Positions 27,155 through 35,440 of a stretch of 64,000 bases of DNA are shown one piece after another. The DNA comes from CAVWCW01 sp963753615. GTDB lineage: Bacteria; Pseudomonadota; Gammaproteobacteria; Chromatiales; Chromatiaceae. A program made the position numbers and the translations under genes. Within the stretch, counting starts at the first letter, position 1, and each line of letters starts with the position of its first letter. The notes below the pieces were generated by a model, which saw only the letters and a list, made by a program, of their open reading frames with translations, did not search any database and was not told the DNA's origin. The stretch is taken from the NCBI GenBank assembly GCA_963753615.1, contig CAVWCW010000024.1, positions 26,766 through 90,765 on the forward strand. The letters run 5' to 3'.

Positions 27155-27772
27155 TCACCGGCTGAGTTCTTCTAGCTCGACACCCGCAAACAACCCCAGC
27201 GCCAAAGCCCCCCAGTGCTCCTCCCAATGACGCAGCGGGGATAGCCCAAAGCGGCTGCGCAGAAACTGGTGCATGCGCCCTTCTACCCAGGCCAGCATCA
27301 GGCCGGCGGCTTCCTCCGCCGGCAGCCGGCAATCCACGTCCTTGCGCAGCTTGCTCTCGCGTAGGATCTGCTTGAGCTGGGTCTCGATACGGGCGAAGAA
27401 TTGCTCTACCCGAAGCAGCAGGCGCGAGGTCTCCCCCACCAGGGCGTCGCCCATCAGCACCCGGGTAATGCCCGGGTTACGGGCCGAGAAGGCGAGCAGC
27501 AAGTACAGCATTTGCGCGCAGCGCTCGCGGGTACCGGGTTCCTCGGCCAAGATCTGGTTGACGCGGACGAACACGCTTTCCTCCGCAAACTCGATCAGGG
27601 CCTCGAACATCTTGGCCTTGCTGGCGAAGTGGCGATAAAGGGCCGCCTCCGAAATCCCTGCACTGCGAGCCAGGGCGGCGGTCGTAACGCGCGCCCCGGG
27701 CTGCTTCTCGAGCTCCACGGCCAGGCTCTCCAGAATTTCCTGGCGGCGGTTGGATGATTTTGGCGTGGCCAT
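27155..27772 (-). CDS. slmA: SlmA, nucleoid occlusion factor (TetR fold)
   Basis: This 205-residue TetR-family protein has an N-terminal helix-turn-helix (TTAALARSAGISEAALYRHF) and a C-terminal domain ending in a SlmA-type RFGLSPLRHWEEHW stretch. SlmA binds specific DNA sites and blocks FtsZ assembly over the chromosome. The gene order with pyrE and the coaBC-algC-argB block nearby is the usual gammaproteobacterial setting. It is transcribed after argB on the minus strand in this order: coaBC, algC, argB, slmA. Confidence 0.94.
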   Translation of the reverse strand: MATPKSSNRRQEILESLAVELEKQPGARVTTAALARSAGISEAALYRHFASKAKMFEALIEFAEESVFVRVNQILAEEPGTRERCAQMLYLLLAFSARNPGITRVLMGDALVGETSRLLLRVEQFFARIETQLKQILRESKLRKDVDCRLPAEEAAGLMLAWVEGRMHQFLRSRFGLSPLRHWEEHWGALALGLFAGVELEELSR

Positions 27773-27786
27773 TCAGCCCACCGAAC

Positions 27787-28683
27787 TCAGCGACGCCGAA
27801 TCAGGGTGCCAACGCCCTCGTCCGTGAACAGCTCCAACATCACCGCATGTTCGACTCGGCCATCGACGATATGGGCCATCTGCACTCCATTGTTCACCGC
27901 GTCGAGGGCACACCGTATCTTCGGCAACATGCCCCCGTGGATGGTGCCATCGGCGATCCAGTGCTCCACCTGCGCGGCGTCGGTATTTGCCACCAACTCG
28001 CCCGCGGCGTCGAGCAGGCCCGGAATATTGGTCAGAAGCATCAGTTTTTCCGCCTGCATCACCTCGGCCACCTTGCCGGCCACCAAATCGGCGTTGATAT
28101 TGTAGGACAACCCGTCCGCGCAAACGCCGATGGGAGCGATGACCGGAATAAAGTCGCCGCCGGCGAGCATGTCGAGCACCCGAACGTCGATGCTCGCCAC
28201 CTCACCGACATGGCCCAGATCAATGATCTCCGGCGCATCCAGCTCCGGAGAATTACGGGTGACGTGGAGCTTGCGCGCCCTGATCAGGTCACCGTCTTTG
28301 CCCGACAGCCCCACGGCAGCTCCGCCGTGACGGTTGATCAGGGTGACGATCTCCTTGTTGACCAGGCCGCCAAGCACCATTTCCACCACATCCATGGTTT
28401 CGCTGTCGGTAACCCTCATGCCGTCGACGAACTCGGTGCTCTTGCCCAAGCGCTGCAGAAAGCTGCCGATTTGGGGGCCGCCACCATGCACCACGACCGG
28501 ATTGATACCCACCAGCTTCAACAGCACGACGTCACGGGCGAAACCGCGCTTGAGACGATTGTCTACCATGGCGTTGCCGCCGTACTTGATGACCACCGTC
28601 TTGCCGCGGAAACGACGGATATAGGGGAGCGCTTCGCTCAGCACATGGGCGATGGTATGGGCGGAATCGATTTTCAGGCTCAT
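27787..28683 (-). CDS. argB: Acetylglutamate kinase
   Basis: This 298-residue amino-acid kinase phosphorylates N-acetylglutamate in the second step of arginine synthesis. It has VIKYGGNAM, the substrate loop HGGGPQIG, the region FVDGMRVTDSETMDVVEMVL and the ATP-side stretch GLSGKDGDL. The length and the C-terminal FTDEGVGTLI are typical of the arginine-sensitive type. It lies 41 bases downstream of algC. Confidence 0.96.
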   Translation of the reverse strand: MSLKIDSAHTIAHVLSEALPYIRRFRGKTVVIKYGGNAMVDNRLKRGFARDVVLLKLVGINPVVVHGGGPQIGSFLQRLGKSTEFVDGMRVTDSETMDVVEMVLGGLVNKEIVTLINRHGGAAVGLSGKDGDLIRARKLHVTRNSPELDAPEIIDLGHVGEVASIDVRVLDMLAGGDFIPVIAPIGVCADGLSYNINADLVAGKVAEVMQAEKLMLLTNIPGLLDAAGELVANTDAAQVEHWIADGTIHGGMLPKIRCALDAVNNGVQMAHIVDGRVEHAVMLELFTDEGVGTLIRRR

Positions 28684-28723
28684 TACTGCTCCCTGTGGGA
28701 TTCGGTTGGAGCGGGTCGACGGC

Positions 28724-31279
28724 TCAGAAGGGCAATTTCAGACCAGGGTAAAGGGTCAGGATCTCTACTCGGAAAAGGTCCTTGAGTTCCTCCAGCCGGG
28801 ACTCGCTGTCGGCCTCGAAGCGAAAACTCAGCGCGGGGGTGGTATTGGAGGCCCGCATCAGCCCCCAACCATCCGGAAATTCCACCCGCAGGCCATCCAG
28901 GTGGTTGATCTGGGCCCCGTCAAACCGGGTTTCGCCGATCAGGCGCTCCATCAGCGCTTGGGGCTCGCCTTCGTCGAGATCCAACAGAAGCTCGGGCGTG
29001 GAGGGACTCTCAGGCAAGTCGGCGAACACCTCTGCGGAGGGGCGCGGATCCAGGGCCAAGACCTCCAACACCCGGGCTGCCGCATAGAAGGCGTCGTCGA
29101 AGCCGTTCCAACGGTCCTGGAACAGGATATGACCACTGAGTTCGCCGGCTAGCGGGGCCCCGGTCTCCCGCGCCTTCGCCTTGAGCAGCGAGTGGCCGGT
29201 AGGGCACAGCACAGGGCGCCCGCTCAGAGACCGTATCTGGTCGGCCAGGTGATGGCTGCTCTTGACGTCGAAAAGGATATCGGCGCCCGGGTTCATCGCC
29301 AGAACCTGCTCCAGCAGCAGCATCAACAGGCGGTCGGGCCAGATGATCTTGCCGCTGGAATCCACCACACCAAGGCGGTCGCCATCGCCGTCGAAAGCCA
29401 GACCCAGATCGGCCCCCTGAGCCCCCACCTCCATTATCAGGGGCAGCAGATTACCCGGTTGACTGGGGTCCGGGTGGTGGTTGGGAAAACTGCCGTCAAC
29501 CTCGCAAAAAAGCTCTACCACCTCGCATCCCAGTTCTCGCAGCAAGCGCAACACGACCGGCCCTGCCACGCCGTTGCCACAATCGACCACCAGCCGCAGT
29601 GGGCGGGCCAACTGCACATCGTCGCTAACCCGGGCAATATAGTCAGGCACCAGATCCTGCTCAAGGCAACTGCCCTCGCCCCGACGCAGATTCCCTTCTT
29701 CGATGCGAATACGAAGTGCCTGCAACGCCGCATCCGCCAGGGTCTCGCCCTGCAATACCAGCTTCAGCCCATTGTAGGCCGCAGGGTTGTGACTGCCGGT
29801 AATCATGGCCCCGGAGTCGCTGGCGAGGAATTGGGTGGCAAAGTACACCAGCGGGGTAGGCACCTGGCCAAGGTCGATCACCTGGGCGCCCGCTGCCTGC
29901 AGCCCCTGACAAAAGGCCGCGTGCAGTTCCGGACTGGAAAGGCGACCGTCACGCCCGACCACCAGGCTGCGTTCCCCCAGGTCCAAGGCCTCGCTGGCAA
30001 AGGCCTGACCGAGCAGGCCGAAGATTTCCGGGGTGAGGCTCTGTCCCACCAGTCCCCGGATATCGTAGCGACGGAAAATCTCGCGCGGCAGCGATGCGGG
30101 GGCCCCCCCATCGTCCCCGCCGCCTGGCGCCGGCGCCGCTACCATATCGGCTGCCGCCGGTTTATTCGACGGCGGGCGTTGGGGCGAGGACACCGGCGCC
30201 GGTGCTACGGCTTCTGCTGCCGCCGTCGGCCGACTCAGCTGTTGCAGCCGTTGCATGGTCAAGGCCAGTTCGCTCAGTTGGGGCTCGCGCGCCGGCGGCG
30301 GACGACCGTTGAGTTTGCATTTGGCGGTTTCCACCAGCGTATCCAAGTCGGCCGCTAGATCACGCCCCAATCGACGGTAATGGAGCAACATAATCGCTGC
30401 CAACAGCAGCCACCCCAGCGCCAAGATGGCCGGAGGCCAGAGATCACCGAACAACGACTGCCGGGAATCGGGTTCGGCCGCATACCAGTAGACCAGACGC
30501 CAGATGCTGTCGCCAATCTTCACTACACCATCAGGAGGCCTGTCCTGCTCCTGACCAACCGCCGCCAGCCGCAGATTGGAAGCTCCGCCCGGTCGCTGCT
30601 GCAAGACCAGCGTCCCAGGGAAGTCCCGTTGGAGGCCGAGCTGCTTCCGTAACTGAGACAGCGGCAGGCGCACCAAGATCAAGCCCAGCGCCGAACCCTC
30701 ACCGCTTGCCGGCACTCGCGATGCCAGGGCGATATGCGCCTCCGGCGAACCGAACTGGTGCACTTCCAGCGGCGGCACCCGCTCCCCGCTCTCGGCTGCC
30801 CTCAACAGGTCTAAAGCGGCGTAGCCGATCTTCTCCGATTCCTTCGCGGCGGCGCCAACCGCCTCGACCGGCATCAGTTCAAGGCCCAGCCCTCCAGGGA
30901 ACAGGGGCGCCAACACCCGTGCCCGCTCGGCCAACCCCTGGCTGTCACGCTCTTGAAACATCCGCGCTAGTTGCGGGTCATCTGCGATTGCGCGGATCAG
31001 GGCACGCTGTTGCGAGCCCCACCCGTACAAACGGGCGGCAACGGATTGGGCCTTGGTGGTGGCTTCGAACCTGACGCTGACTTGCCGCAGGTGCTGCGAG
31101 TGGTAGATCAGGGTACCACCGAGAGTCAGCATCAACGCGGTCACGGCAACCAAAGCCACCAGATAGTAGTGCGCCAGGGGCCGACCGGAGGTTCTTTGCG
31201 CCGCCCTGGGGTCCTGCGCAGGCGCCGGCCCCGAATCCGGTTCGGGCTTGGTTCTCGCAAACAACCGCCGTATGTTCAT
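28724..31279 (-). CDS. algC: AlgC phosphomannomutase/phosphoglucomutase with membrane N-terminal module
   Basis: The 851-residue protein has two parts. The C-terminal half (from about residue 395, EIFRRYDIRG) is a complete alpha-D-phosphohexomutase. It has the phosphoserine loop MITGSHNPAAYNG, the metal loop AFDGDGDRLG, the sugar-specificity loop GELSGHILF and the phosphate-binding RASNTTPALSFR. The N-terminal half has a membrane helix at about 38-58, a periplasmic domain of some 230 residues and a second helix near 285-305. A proline- and alanine-rich linker follows. The enzyme converts mannose- and glucose-6-phosphates to the 1-phosphates for polysaccharide and LPS synthesis. I start at the ATG at 31279; a longer start adds 25 unconserved residues. 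Confidence 0.92.
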   Translation of the reverse strand: MNIRRLFARTKPEPDSGPAPAQDPRAAQRTSGRPLAHYYLVALVAVTALMLTLGGTLIYHSQHLRQVSVRFEATTKAQSVAARLYGWGSQQRALIRAIADDPQLARMFQERDSQGLAERARVLAPLFPGGLGLELMPVEAVGAAAKESEKIGYAALDLLRAAESGERVPPLEVHQFGSPEAHIALASRVPASGEGSALGLILVRLPLSQLRKQLGLQRDFPGTLVLQQRPGGASNLRLAAVGQEQDRPPDGVVKIGDSIWRLVYWYAAEPDSRQSLFGDLWPPAILALGWLLLAAIMLLHYRRLGRDLAADLDTLVETAKCKLNGRPPPAREPQLSELALTMQRLQQLSRPTAAAEAVAPAPVSSPQRPPSNKPAAADMVAAPAPGGGDDGGAPASLPREIFRRYDIRGLVGQSLTPEIFGLLGQAFASEALDLGERSLVVGRDGRLSSPELHAAFCQGLQAAGAQVIDLGQVPTPLVYFATQFLASDSGAMITGSHNPAAYNGLKLVLQGETLADAALQALRIRIEEGNLRRGEGSCLEQDLVPDYIARVSDDVQLARPLRLVVDCGNGVAGPVVLRLLRELGCEVVELFCEVDGSFPNHHPDPSQPGNLLPLIMEVGAQGADLGLAFDGDGDRLGVVDSSGKIIWPDRLLMLLLEQVLAMNPGADILFDVKSSHHLADQIRSLSGRPVLCPTGHSLLKAKARETGAPLAGELSGHILFQDRWNGFDDAFYAAARVLEVLALDPRPSAEVFADLPESPSTPELLLDLDEGEPQALMERLIGETRFDGAQINHLDGLRVEFPDGWGLMRASNTTPALSFRFEADSESRLEELKDLFRVEILTLYPGLKLPF

Positions 31280-31313
31280 GTCAGACGCATATTGATCTTC
31301 TGCTAAGAGGCGC

Positions 31314-32546
31314 TCAAGAGGGCCCAGAGGTCCGCTGCGACCCCGCTCGCGCAAGTCGGTAACGCTCAGCTACCACGCGGGCCAACTCCCGCGCTAGGCG
31401 TACCTTGGGCGCCATTTCCAGATCCCGTCCTCCTCCTTGCCAAAACAGGCTGAGAGCATTGCGCTCGGAGTCGAATCCCCCGTCGGCGCCCCCGACCCGA
31501 TTGGCCGCAATCAGGTCCAGGCCCTTGGCCTTCATCTTGGCGGCGGCGTTGGCCGCCAGGTCCTGAGTCTCGGCCGCAAATCCCAGGGTAAAGGGCGGAT
31601 GGGCCAGGGCCGCTACCTCAGCAAGGATATCGGGGTTTCGGACCAAGCTCAGATGCAGCCGTTCGCGCTGCTTCTTGAGCTTCTCCGAGTGTATATCTTG
31701 CGGCCGGTAATCGGCTACTGCAGCGGCAGCAGCGAACAGGTCGCAGGCTTCCACCCGCGCCATTACCGCCCCATGCATCTCGAGGGCGGTCTCGACCGAG
31801 ACCCGCACCACCCCTGGCGGCGCAGGCAACACCACCGGGCCACTGACCAGCGTCACCTCGGCCCCCAGCTCCCGCAATGCCGCGGCCAGGGCGTAGCCCA
31901 TCTTGCCGGAGCTGCGGTTTCCGACGAAGCGTACGGGATCGATCGGCTCTCGAGTCGGTCCCGCGGTGACCAGGGCCCGCACTCCACTCAACGGACCGAC
32001 CATCCACAGCGCCGCCACCCGCTCCAGCAGTTGCTCGGGCTCTAGCATCCGCCCAGGGCCCTGTTCCCCGCACGCCTGGTCGCCGGAGGCCGGACCCCAG
32101 CAGTGCACGCCGCGCCCTGCCAAAAGCGCCAGGTTGTCGCAGGTTGCCGGATGCTCCCACATCTGCCGATTCATGGCAGGCGCCACCGCCAGAGGAGCGG
32201 CACTGGCCAGGCACAAGGTGCTCAGCAGGTCGTCCGCCAACCCGTGGGCGATGCGGGCGAGAAAATCAGCGCTCGCCGGGGCCACTAGGACCAGTTCCGC
32301 CCAGCGAGCCAACTCGATATGGCTCATCGCGGACTCCGCCTCCGGATCCAGCAGCTCGCGCCGCACGCGCCGGCCGGACAAGGCCTGCAGGGTCAGCGGG
32401 GCAATAAAGGCCTCCGCGGCCCGGGTCATCACTACCCGGACCTCCGCTCCGGCGCCCCGAAGCAGGCGTACTATGGTTGCCGCCTTGTAGGCCGCAATCC
32501 CGCCAGTGACCCCGAGGAGCACCCTTCTCTGGCTCAAATCGAGCAT
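31314..32546 (-). CDS. coaBC: CoaBC, phosphopantothenoylcysteine decarboxylase / synthase
   Basis: This 410-residue bifunctional enzyme of coenzyme A synthesis has an N-terminal flavin decarboxylase domain (VLLGVTGGIAAYKA, catalytic His in AMSHIELARWA, PAMNRQMW, and the loop cysteine in ACGEQGPGRM). It also has a C-terminal synthetase domain (TAGPTREPIDPVRFVGN, SSGKMGYALA, the lysine loop SEKLKKQ). I take the ATG at 32546 as start because it gives the family N-terminus MLDLSQRRVLLG. In Pseudomonas a dut gene lies between coaBC and algC; here it is missing and only 34 bases separate them. Confidence 0.95.
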   Translation of the reverse strand: MLDLSQRRVLLGVTGGIAAYKAATIVRLLRGAGAEVRVVMTRAAEAFIAPLTLQALSGRRVRRELLDPEAESAMSHIELARWAELVLVAPASADFLARIAHGLADDLLSTLCLASAAPLAVAPAMNRQMWEHPATCDNLALLAGRGVHCWGPASGDQACGEQGPGRMLEPEQLLERVAALWMVGPLSGVRALVTAGPTREPIDPVRFVGNRSSGKMGYALAAALRELGAEVTLVSGPVVLPAPPGVVRVSVETALEMHGAVMARVEACDLFAAAAAVADYRPQDIHSEKLKKQRERLHLSLVRNPDILAEVAALAHPPFTLGFAAETQDLAANAAAKMKAKGLDLIAANRVGGADGGFDSERNALSLFWQGGGRDLEMAPKVRLARELARVVAERYRLARAGSQRTSGPS

Positions 32547-32687
32547 AAAAAACAGTAACCTGTCATACAAACTCCAAGGGTACTCGATCGCCCTCGGGGA
32601 GCAAAGCATGGGATGGTGGTAGAGTCTGGCCAAGGGCCGTGTTTCTGGCCTATGCTCTCGGGCTCGGGGCGAAAGGAGAAGGACGCG

Positions 32688-33362
32688 ATGACGATCAGGG
32701 ACTGGCCGGCCGACGAGCGGCCAAGGGAAAAGCTATTGCGTTACGGCCCGCAGACGCTCTCGAACGCCGAGCTGCTGGCCATCTTCCTGCGCACCGGCAC
32801 CCCCGGGAAGAGTGCGGTGGACCTGGCGAGAGAACTGCTCGACGAGCACAAAGGGCTGATCAACCTGCTGGCGGCGGACCTCAAGCACTTCTGCGCCAGC
32901 CCGGGCTTGGGCACCGCCAAATACGCCCAGCTACAAGCCGCGCTGGAAATGAGCCGGCGCTATCTGCGCGAGCGCCTGGAGCGCGAGGCCAGCCTGACAA
33001 GCCCGGAGCAGACCCGAAACTACCTGCAGTCACGCCTGCGCAGCTACCCGTACGAGGTATTCGCTTGCCTGTTCCTGGACAGCCGGCACCGGGTGATTGA
33101 ATACGAAGAACTGTTTCGCGGCACCATAGACGGGGCCAGCGTTCACCCGCGGGAGGTGGTGCGCCGAGCCCTGCACCACAATGCGGCGGCAGTCATCCTG
33201 GCCCATAACCACCCCTCAGGGGTAACCGAACCGAGCGCCGCCGACACCCGTATCACCCAACGCCTGAAGGAGGCCTTGGCGCTGGTGGACGTGCGGCTGC
33301 TGGATCATTTCATCATCGGTGATGGGGTGCCCACTTCGCTTGCCGAACTAGATCTGCTGTGA
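32688..33362 (+). CDS. radC: RadC family JAMM-domain protein
   Basis: This 224-residue protein has an N-terminal helix-hairpin-helix-like region and a C-terminal JAB1/MPN metalloprotease-like domain with the zinc motif HNHPSGVTEPSAAD. The family name reflects an old, now doubted, link to DNA repair; the true role is unsettled. An AAAGGAGAAGG ribosome-binding site supports the ATG at 32688. It is divergent from coaBC, as in many gammaproteobacteria. Confidence 0.95.
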   Translation: MTIRDWPADERPREKLLRYGPQTLSNAELLAIFLRTGTPGKSAVDLARELLDEHKGLINLLAADLKHFCASPGLGTAKYAQLQAALEMSRRYLRERLEREASLTSPEQTRNYLQSRLRSYPYEVFACLFLDSRHRVIEYEELFRGTIDGASVHPREVVRRALHHNAAAVILAHNHPSGVTEPSAADTRITQRLKEALALVDVRLLDHFIIGDGVPTSLAELDLL

Positions 33363-33364
33363 GC

Positions 33365-33407
33365 AAAAAAAACGCCACAGCTCGGGCTGTCGCCCGAATT
33401 GTGGCGC
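33365..33407 (-). terminator. Intrinsic terminator of erpA
   Basis: On the minus strand a 15-base stem (33406-33392 with 33387-33373, two imperfect pairs, loop of four) is followed directly by eight T residues (33372-33365). It lies 23 bases beyond the erpA stop and is a textbook Rho-independent terminator. It points away from radC. Confidence 0.9.
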
Positions 33408-33429
33408 TGGGGACTCCGATGAACTTAGA

Positions 33430-33783
33430 TCAGGCGGAAAAAGAGGAGCCGCAGCCACAGGTGGTGCTGGCGTTCGGATTGCGAATCACGAACTGTGCCC
33501 CCTGCAAGCCTTCCGTGTAGTCGACCTCCGCCCCCATCAGGTACTGCATGCTCATCGGGTCAATCAACAGCGTAACCCCATCGGTTACCACCGACGTATC
33601 GCCTTCCGCTACATTCTCGTCGAAGGTGAAACCATACTGGAAGCCGGAACAGCCGCCACCCTGGATATAGAGCCGCAGCATCAGTTCCGGGTTGCCCTCC
33701 TCCTTGATCAGTTCCGACACCTTGGCGGCGGCGCTGGAGGTAAATACGACCGGGGCTTCGTTGACGGTCTCTGCGGTGTTCAT
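33430..33783 (-). CDS. erpA: ErpA, A-type iron-sulfur cluster insertion protein
   Basis: This 117-residue A-type carrier delivers Fe-S clusters to apoproteins, such as those of isoprenoid synthesis in E. coli. The three cluster cysteines are in GGGCSGFQYGF and the C-terminal CGCGSSFSA. The segments YIQGGGCSGFQYGFTFDE and VDYTEGLQGAQFVIRNPNA match ErpA rather than IscA. It has its own promoter and terminator and stands downstream of argC on the minus strand. Confidence 0.96.
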   Translation of the reverse strand: MNTAETVNEAPVVFTSSAAAKVSELIKEEGNPELMLRLYIQGGGCSGFQYGFTFDENVAEGDTSVVTDGVTLLIDPMSMQYLMGAEVDYTEGLQGAQFVIRNPNASTTCGCGSSFSA

Positions 33784-33827
33784 GGCAACTGCTCCTGACG
33801 GATCTTTAAGAAAATTTCTTCAGCGAA

Positions 33828-33856
33828 ATTATCGCTTTTCCTAGTGGTTTAGTCAA
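33828..33856 (-). promoter_or_regulatory. Sigma-70 promoter of erpA
   Basis: On the minus strand TTGACT (33856-33851) and GATAAT (33833-33828) each match five of six consensus bases, with 17 bases between them. The transcription start would be near 33821, about 37 bases before the erpA ATG. Confidence 0.7.
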
Positions 33857-33860
33857 GTAT
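33836..33860 (-). promoter_or_regulatory. IscR type-1-like operator over the erpA -35 box
   Basis: Reading the minus strand from 33860, ATACTTGACTAAACCACTAGG closely follows the E. coli type 1 IscR motif in its left half (ATASYYGACTR) and partly in the right half. It overlaps the -35 box. ErpA is an IscR target in E. coli, so repression by [2Fe-2S]-IscR is a reasonable inference. No iscR gene is in the window. Confidence 0.45.
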
Positions 33861-33873
33861 TGCCAGCGCCCGT

Positions 33874-34906
33874 TCACGGCGAAAGGGCTACCTGCTCCAA
33901 GCCCCGAGTTTCGGCCATGCCGAGCATCAGGTTCATATTCTGGACCGCCTGGCCGGCGGCACCCTTTACCAGGTTGTCAATCACCGAGGACACCACCAGA
34001 GTATCGCCGCCTTGCGGGCGGTGCACCGCCATGCGGCAATAGTTGATCCCGCGCACGCTTCGAGTCTCCGGATGGGAGCCGGCCGGAAGCACGTCGACGA
34101 AGGGTTCGCTGGCAAAGCGCTGCTCGTATAAGGCCTGCAGGTCACCCGGGTCGCCGGGCCGCAAGCGTGCGTACAGGGTCGCTTCGATGCCGCGAATCAT
34201 CGGCACAAGATGCGGCACGAAGGTCAAACCCACGTCGCCACCGGCCACCCCGGCCAACGTCTGGCGAATCTCCGGCAGGTGCCGATGACCCGGCACCGCA
34301 TAGGCCTTGAAACTCTCCCCAACTTCCCCCATCAGGCCTGGCACGCTGGCCTTGCGGCCGGCGCCGCTGACCCCGGACTTGGCGTCCGCCACCAAGTGGG
34401 TTGTGTCCAGCAGTCCGGCTTCGATCAGGGGCAGCCAGCCGAGGGTCACGGCGGTCGGGTAACAACCGGGATTGGCCACCAAGCGGGCACCGACGATCTT
34501 CCGCCGGTTTAGCTCGGGCAGCCCGTAGACCGCCTCGGACAGCAGTTCCGGGCAGGCATGTTCCACCCCGTACCATTGGCGCCAGAGGGCCGGGTCGCGC
34601 AGGCGGAAGTCCGCAGCCAGGTCGATCACCCGGGTGCCGCGCGCCAGCAGGTCCGGAACCATGCCCATGGCGGTGCCGTTGGGGGTGGCGAAAAACACCA
34701 AGTCGCATTCGGCCAGTCGCCCCGGGTCGGGCTCACTGAACGCCAGGTCGAGGTGGCCGCGCAGGCTGGGGAATAGATCCGCCACCGGCCGCCCCGCCTC
34801 GGAACGGGAGGTGATCACCGCCAGATTCACCGCGCCATGTCCCACCAGCAAGCGCAGCAGTTCGACCCCTGTGTACCCGGTCCCCACCAACGATACCCAG
34901 TCTCAT
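33874..34906 (-). CDS. argC: N-acetyl-gamma-glutamyl-phosphate reductase (apparent frameshift near its start)
   Basis: This enzyme of about 343 residues reduces N-acetylglutamyl phosphate in the third step of arginine synthesis. It has the catalytic cysteine in VANPGCYPTAVTLGWLPL, the FFATPNGTAMG region, and GHRHLPEIRQTL. The continuous frame starts only at 34890 without the N-terminal glycine motif. Reading from the ATG at 34906 gives MRLGIVGG, and removing one base from the C4 run at 34882-34885 joins it to TGYTGVELLRLL, restoring the standard VGGTGYTG motif. I therefore take the gene as intact with a one-base insertion error. TACAAT at 34946-34941 on the minus strand may be its -10 box. 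Confidence 0.92.
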
Positions 34907-35035
34907 TCAGTCGGCTCCCAAGCAAATTCAAAAGCGTATTATTGTATAGCCACAGAACACCGACACACCAGGCGAAGGTCGTAGGATGGGCTGGAATGGG
35001 AAGAGAAGGATTGTTGCCCGAATACAACGGACAAT

Positions 35036-35127
35036 AAAAAAGCGGCTAAAAAGCCGCCTAATGCTAGGAGTGACGTATTTTTGTTATGCCTTTACCGTTG
35101 ATGACCAACGGCCGCCACAAAGGTGTT
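35036..35127 (-). ncRNA. Candidate small RNA or argC leader with terminator
   Basis: The minus strand from about 35127 could give a structured RNA of about 92 bases. It contains a CACA...TGTG stem, a perfect hairpin CCGTTG-GTCAT-CAACGG (35111-35095) and a terminator: the stem GCGGCT/AGCCGC (35057-35042) followed by six T residues (35041-35036). A strong-looking promoter lies just upstream. No open reading frame of use is inside, and the tract is visibly richer in A/T than its surroundings. It ends 130 bases before argC on the same strand, so an attenuated argC leader is the main alternative. I do not recognise its family. Confidence 0.55.
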
Positions 35128-35133
35128 GTGAAG

Positions 35134-35162
35134 AAGTTACTCGCCTCACCGCAGACTGTCAA
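35134..35162 (-). promoter_or_regulatory. Promoter of the candidate small RNA
   Basis: On the minus strand a perfect TTGACA (35162-35157) is followed after 17 bases by TAACTT (35139-35134). An A/T-rich tract with T and A runs lies directly upstream of the -35 box, as in UP elements of strong promoters. Confidence 0.6.
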
Positions 35163-35348
35163 GGGATTTTTTCATTAAAAAACAACTGGGTATATTTAGC
35201 GGTTTCGTATATTAACAAATACTCAAAATCTTTAAGGGTTTTCCCTAGCCCGCATCAGGGTGATCTCCCATACATGTTGCATTGGAGCAACATAATTACC
35301 GCAATCAGACCATCGCCGATGGCCCTAACCGATCGAAGAACTGGCACG

Positions 35349-35381
35349 AAAAAACCCGCCAAGGCACGCCTTGACGGGTTC
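35349..35381 (-). terminator. Intrinsic terminator of the second A-type carrier gene
   Basis: On the minus strand AACCCGTCAAGG (35380-35369) pairs with CCTTGGCGGGTT (35364-35353) around a four-base loop, with one mismatch, and T residues follow to 35349. It lies about 60 bases after the stop of the gene at 35441-35818. Confidence 0.88.
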
Positions 35382-35440
35382 TTCATCCCATACGCCGACC
35401 GGAACCGGCCAGCGCAAGCCGGAAAGCGTCGACGATCTAC

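Noticed and set aside
29192..30358. A 388-codon plus-strand frame opposite algC
   Set aside because: It lies over the conserved mutase domain and its linker and has no recognisable family.
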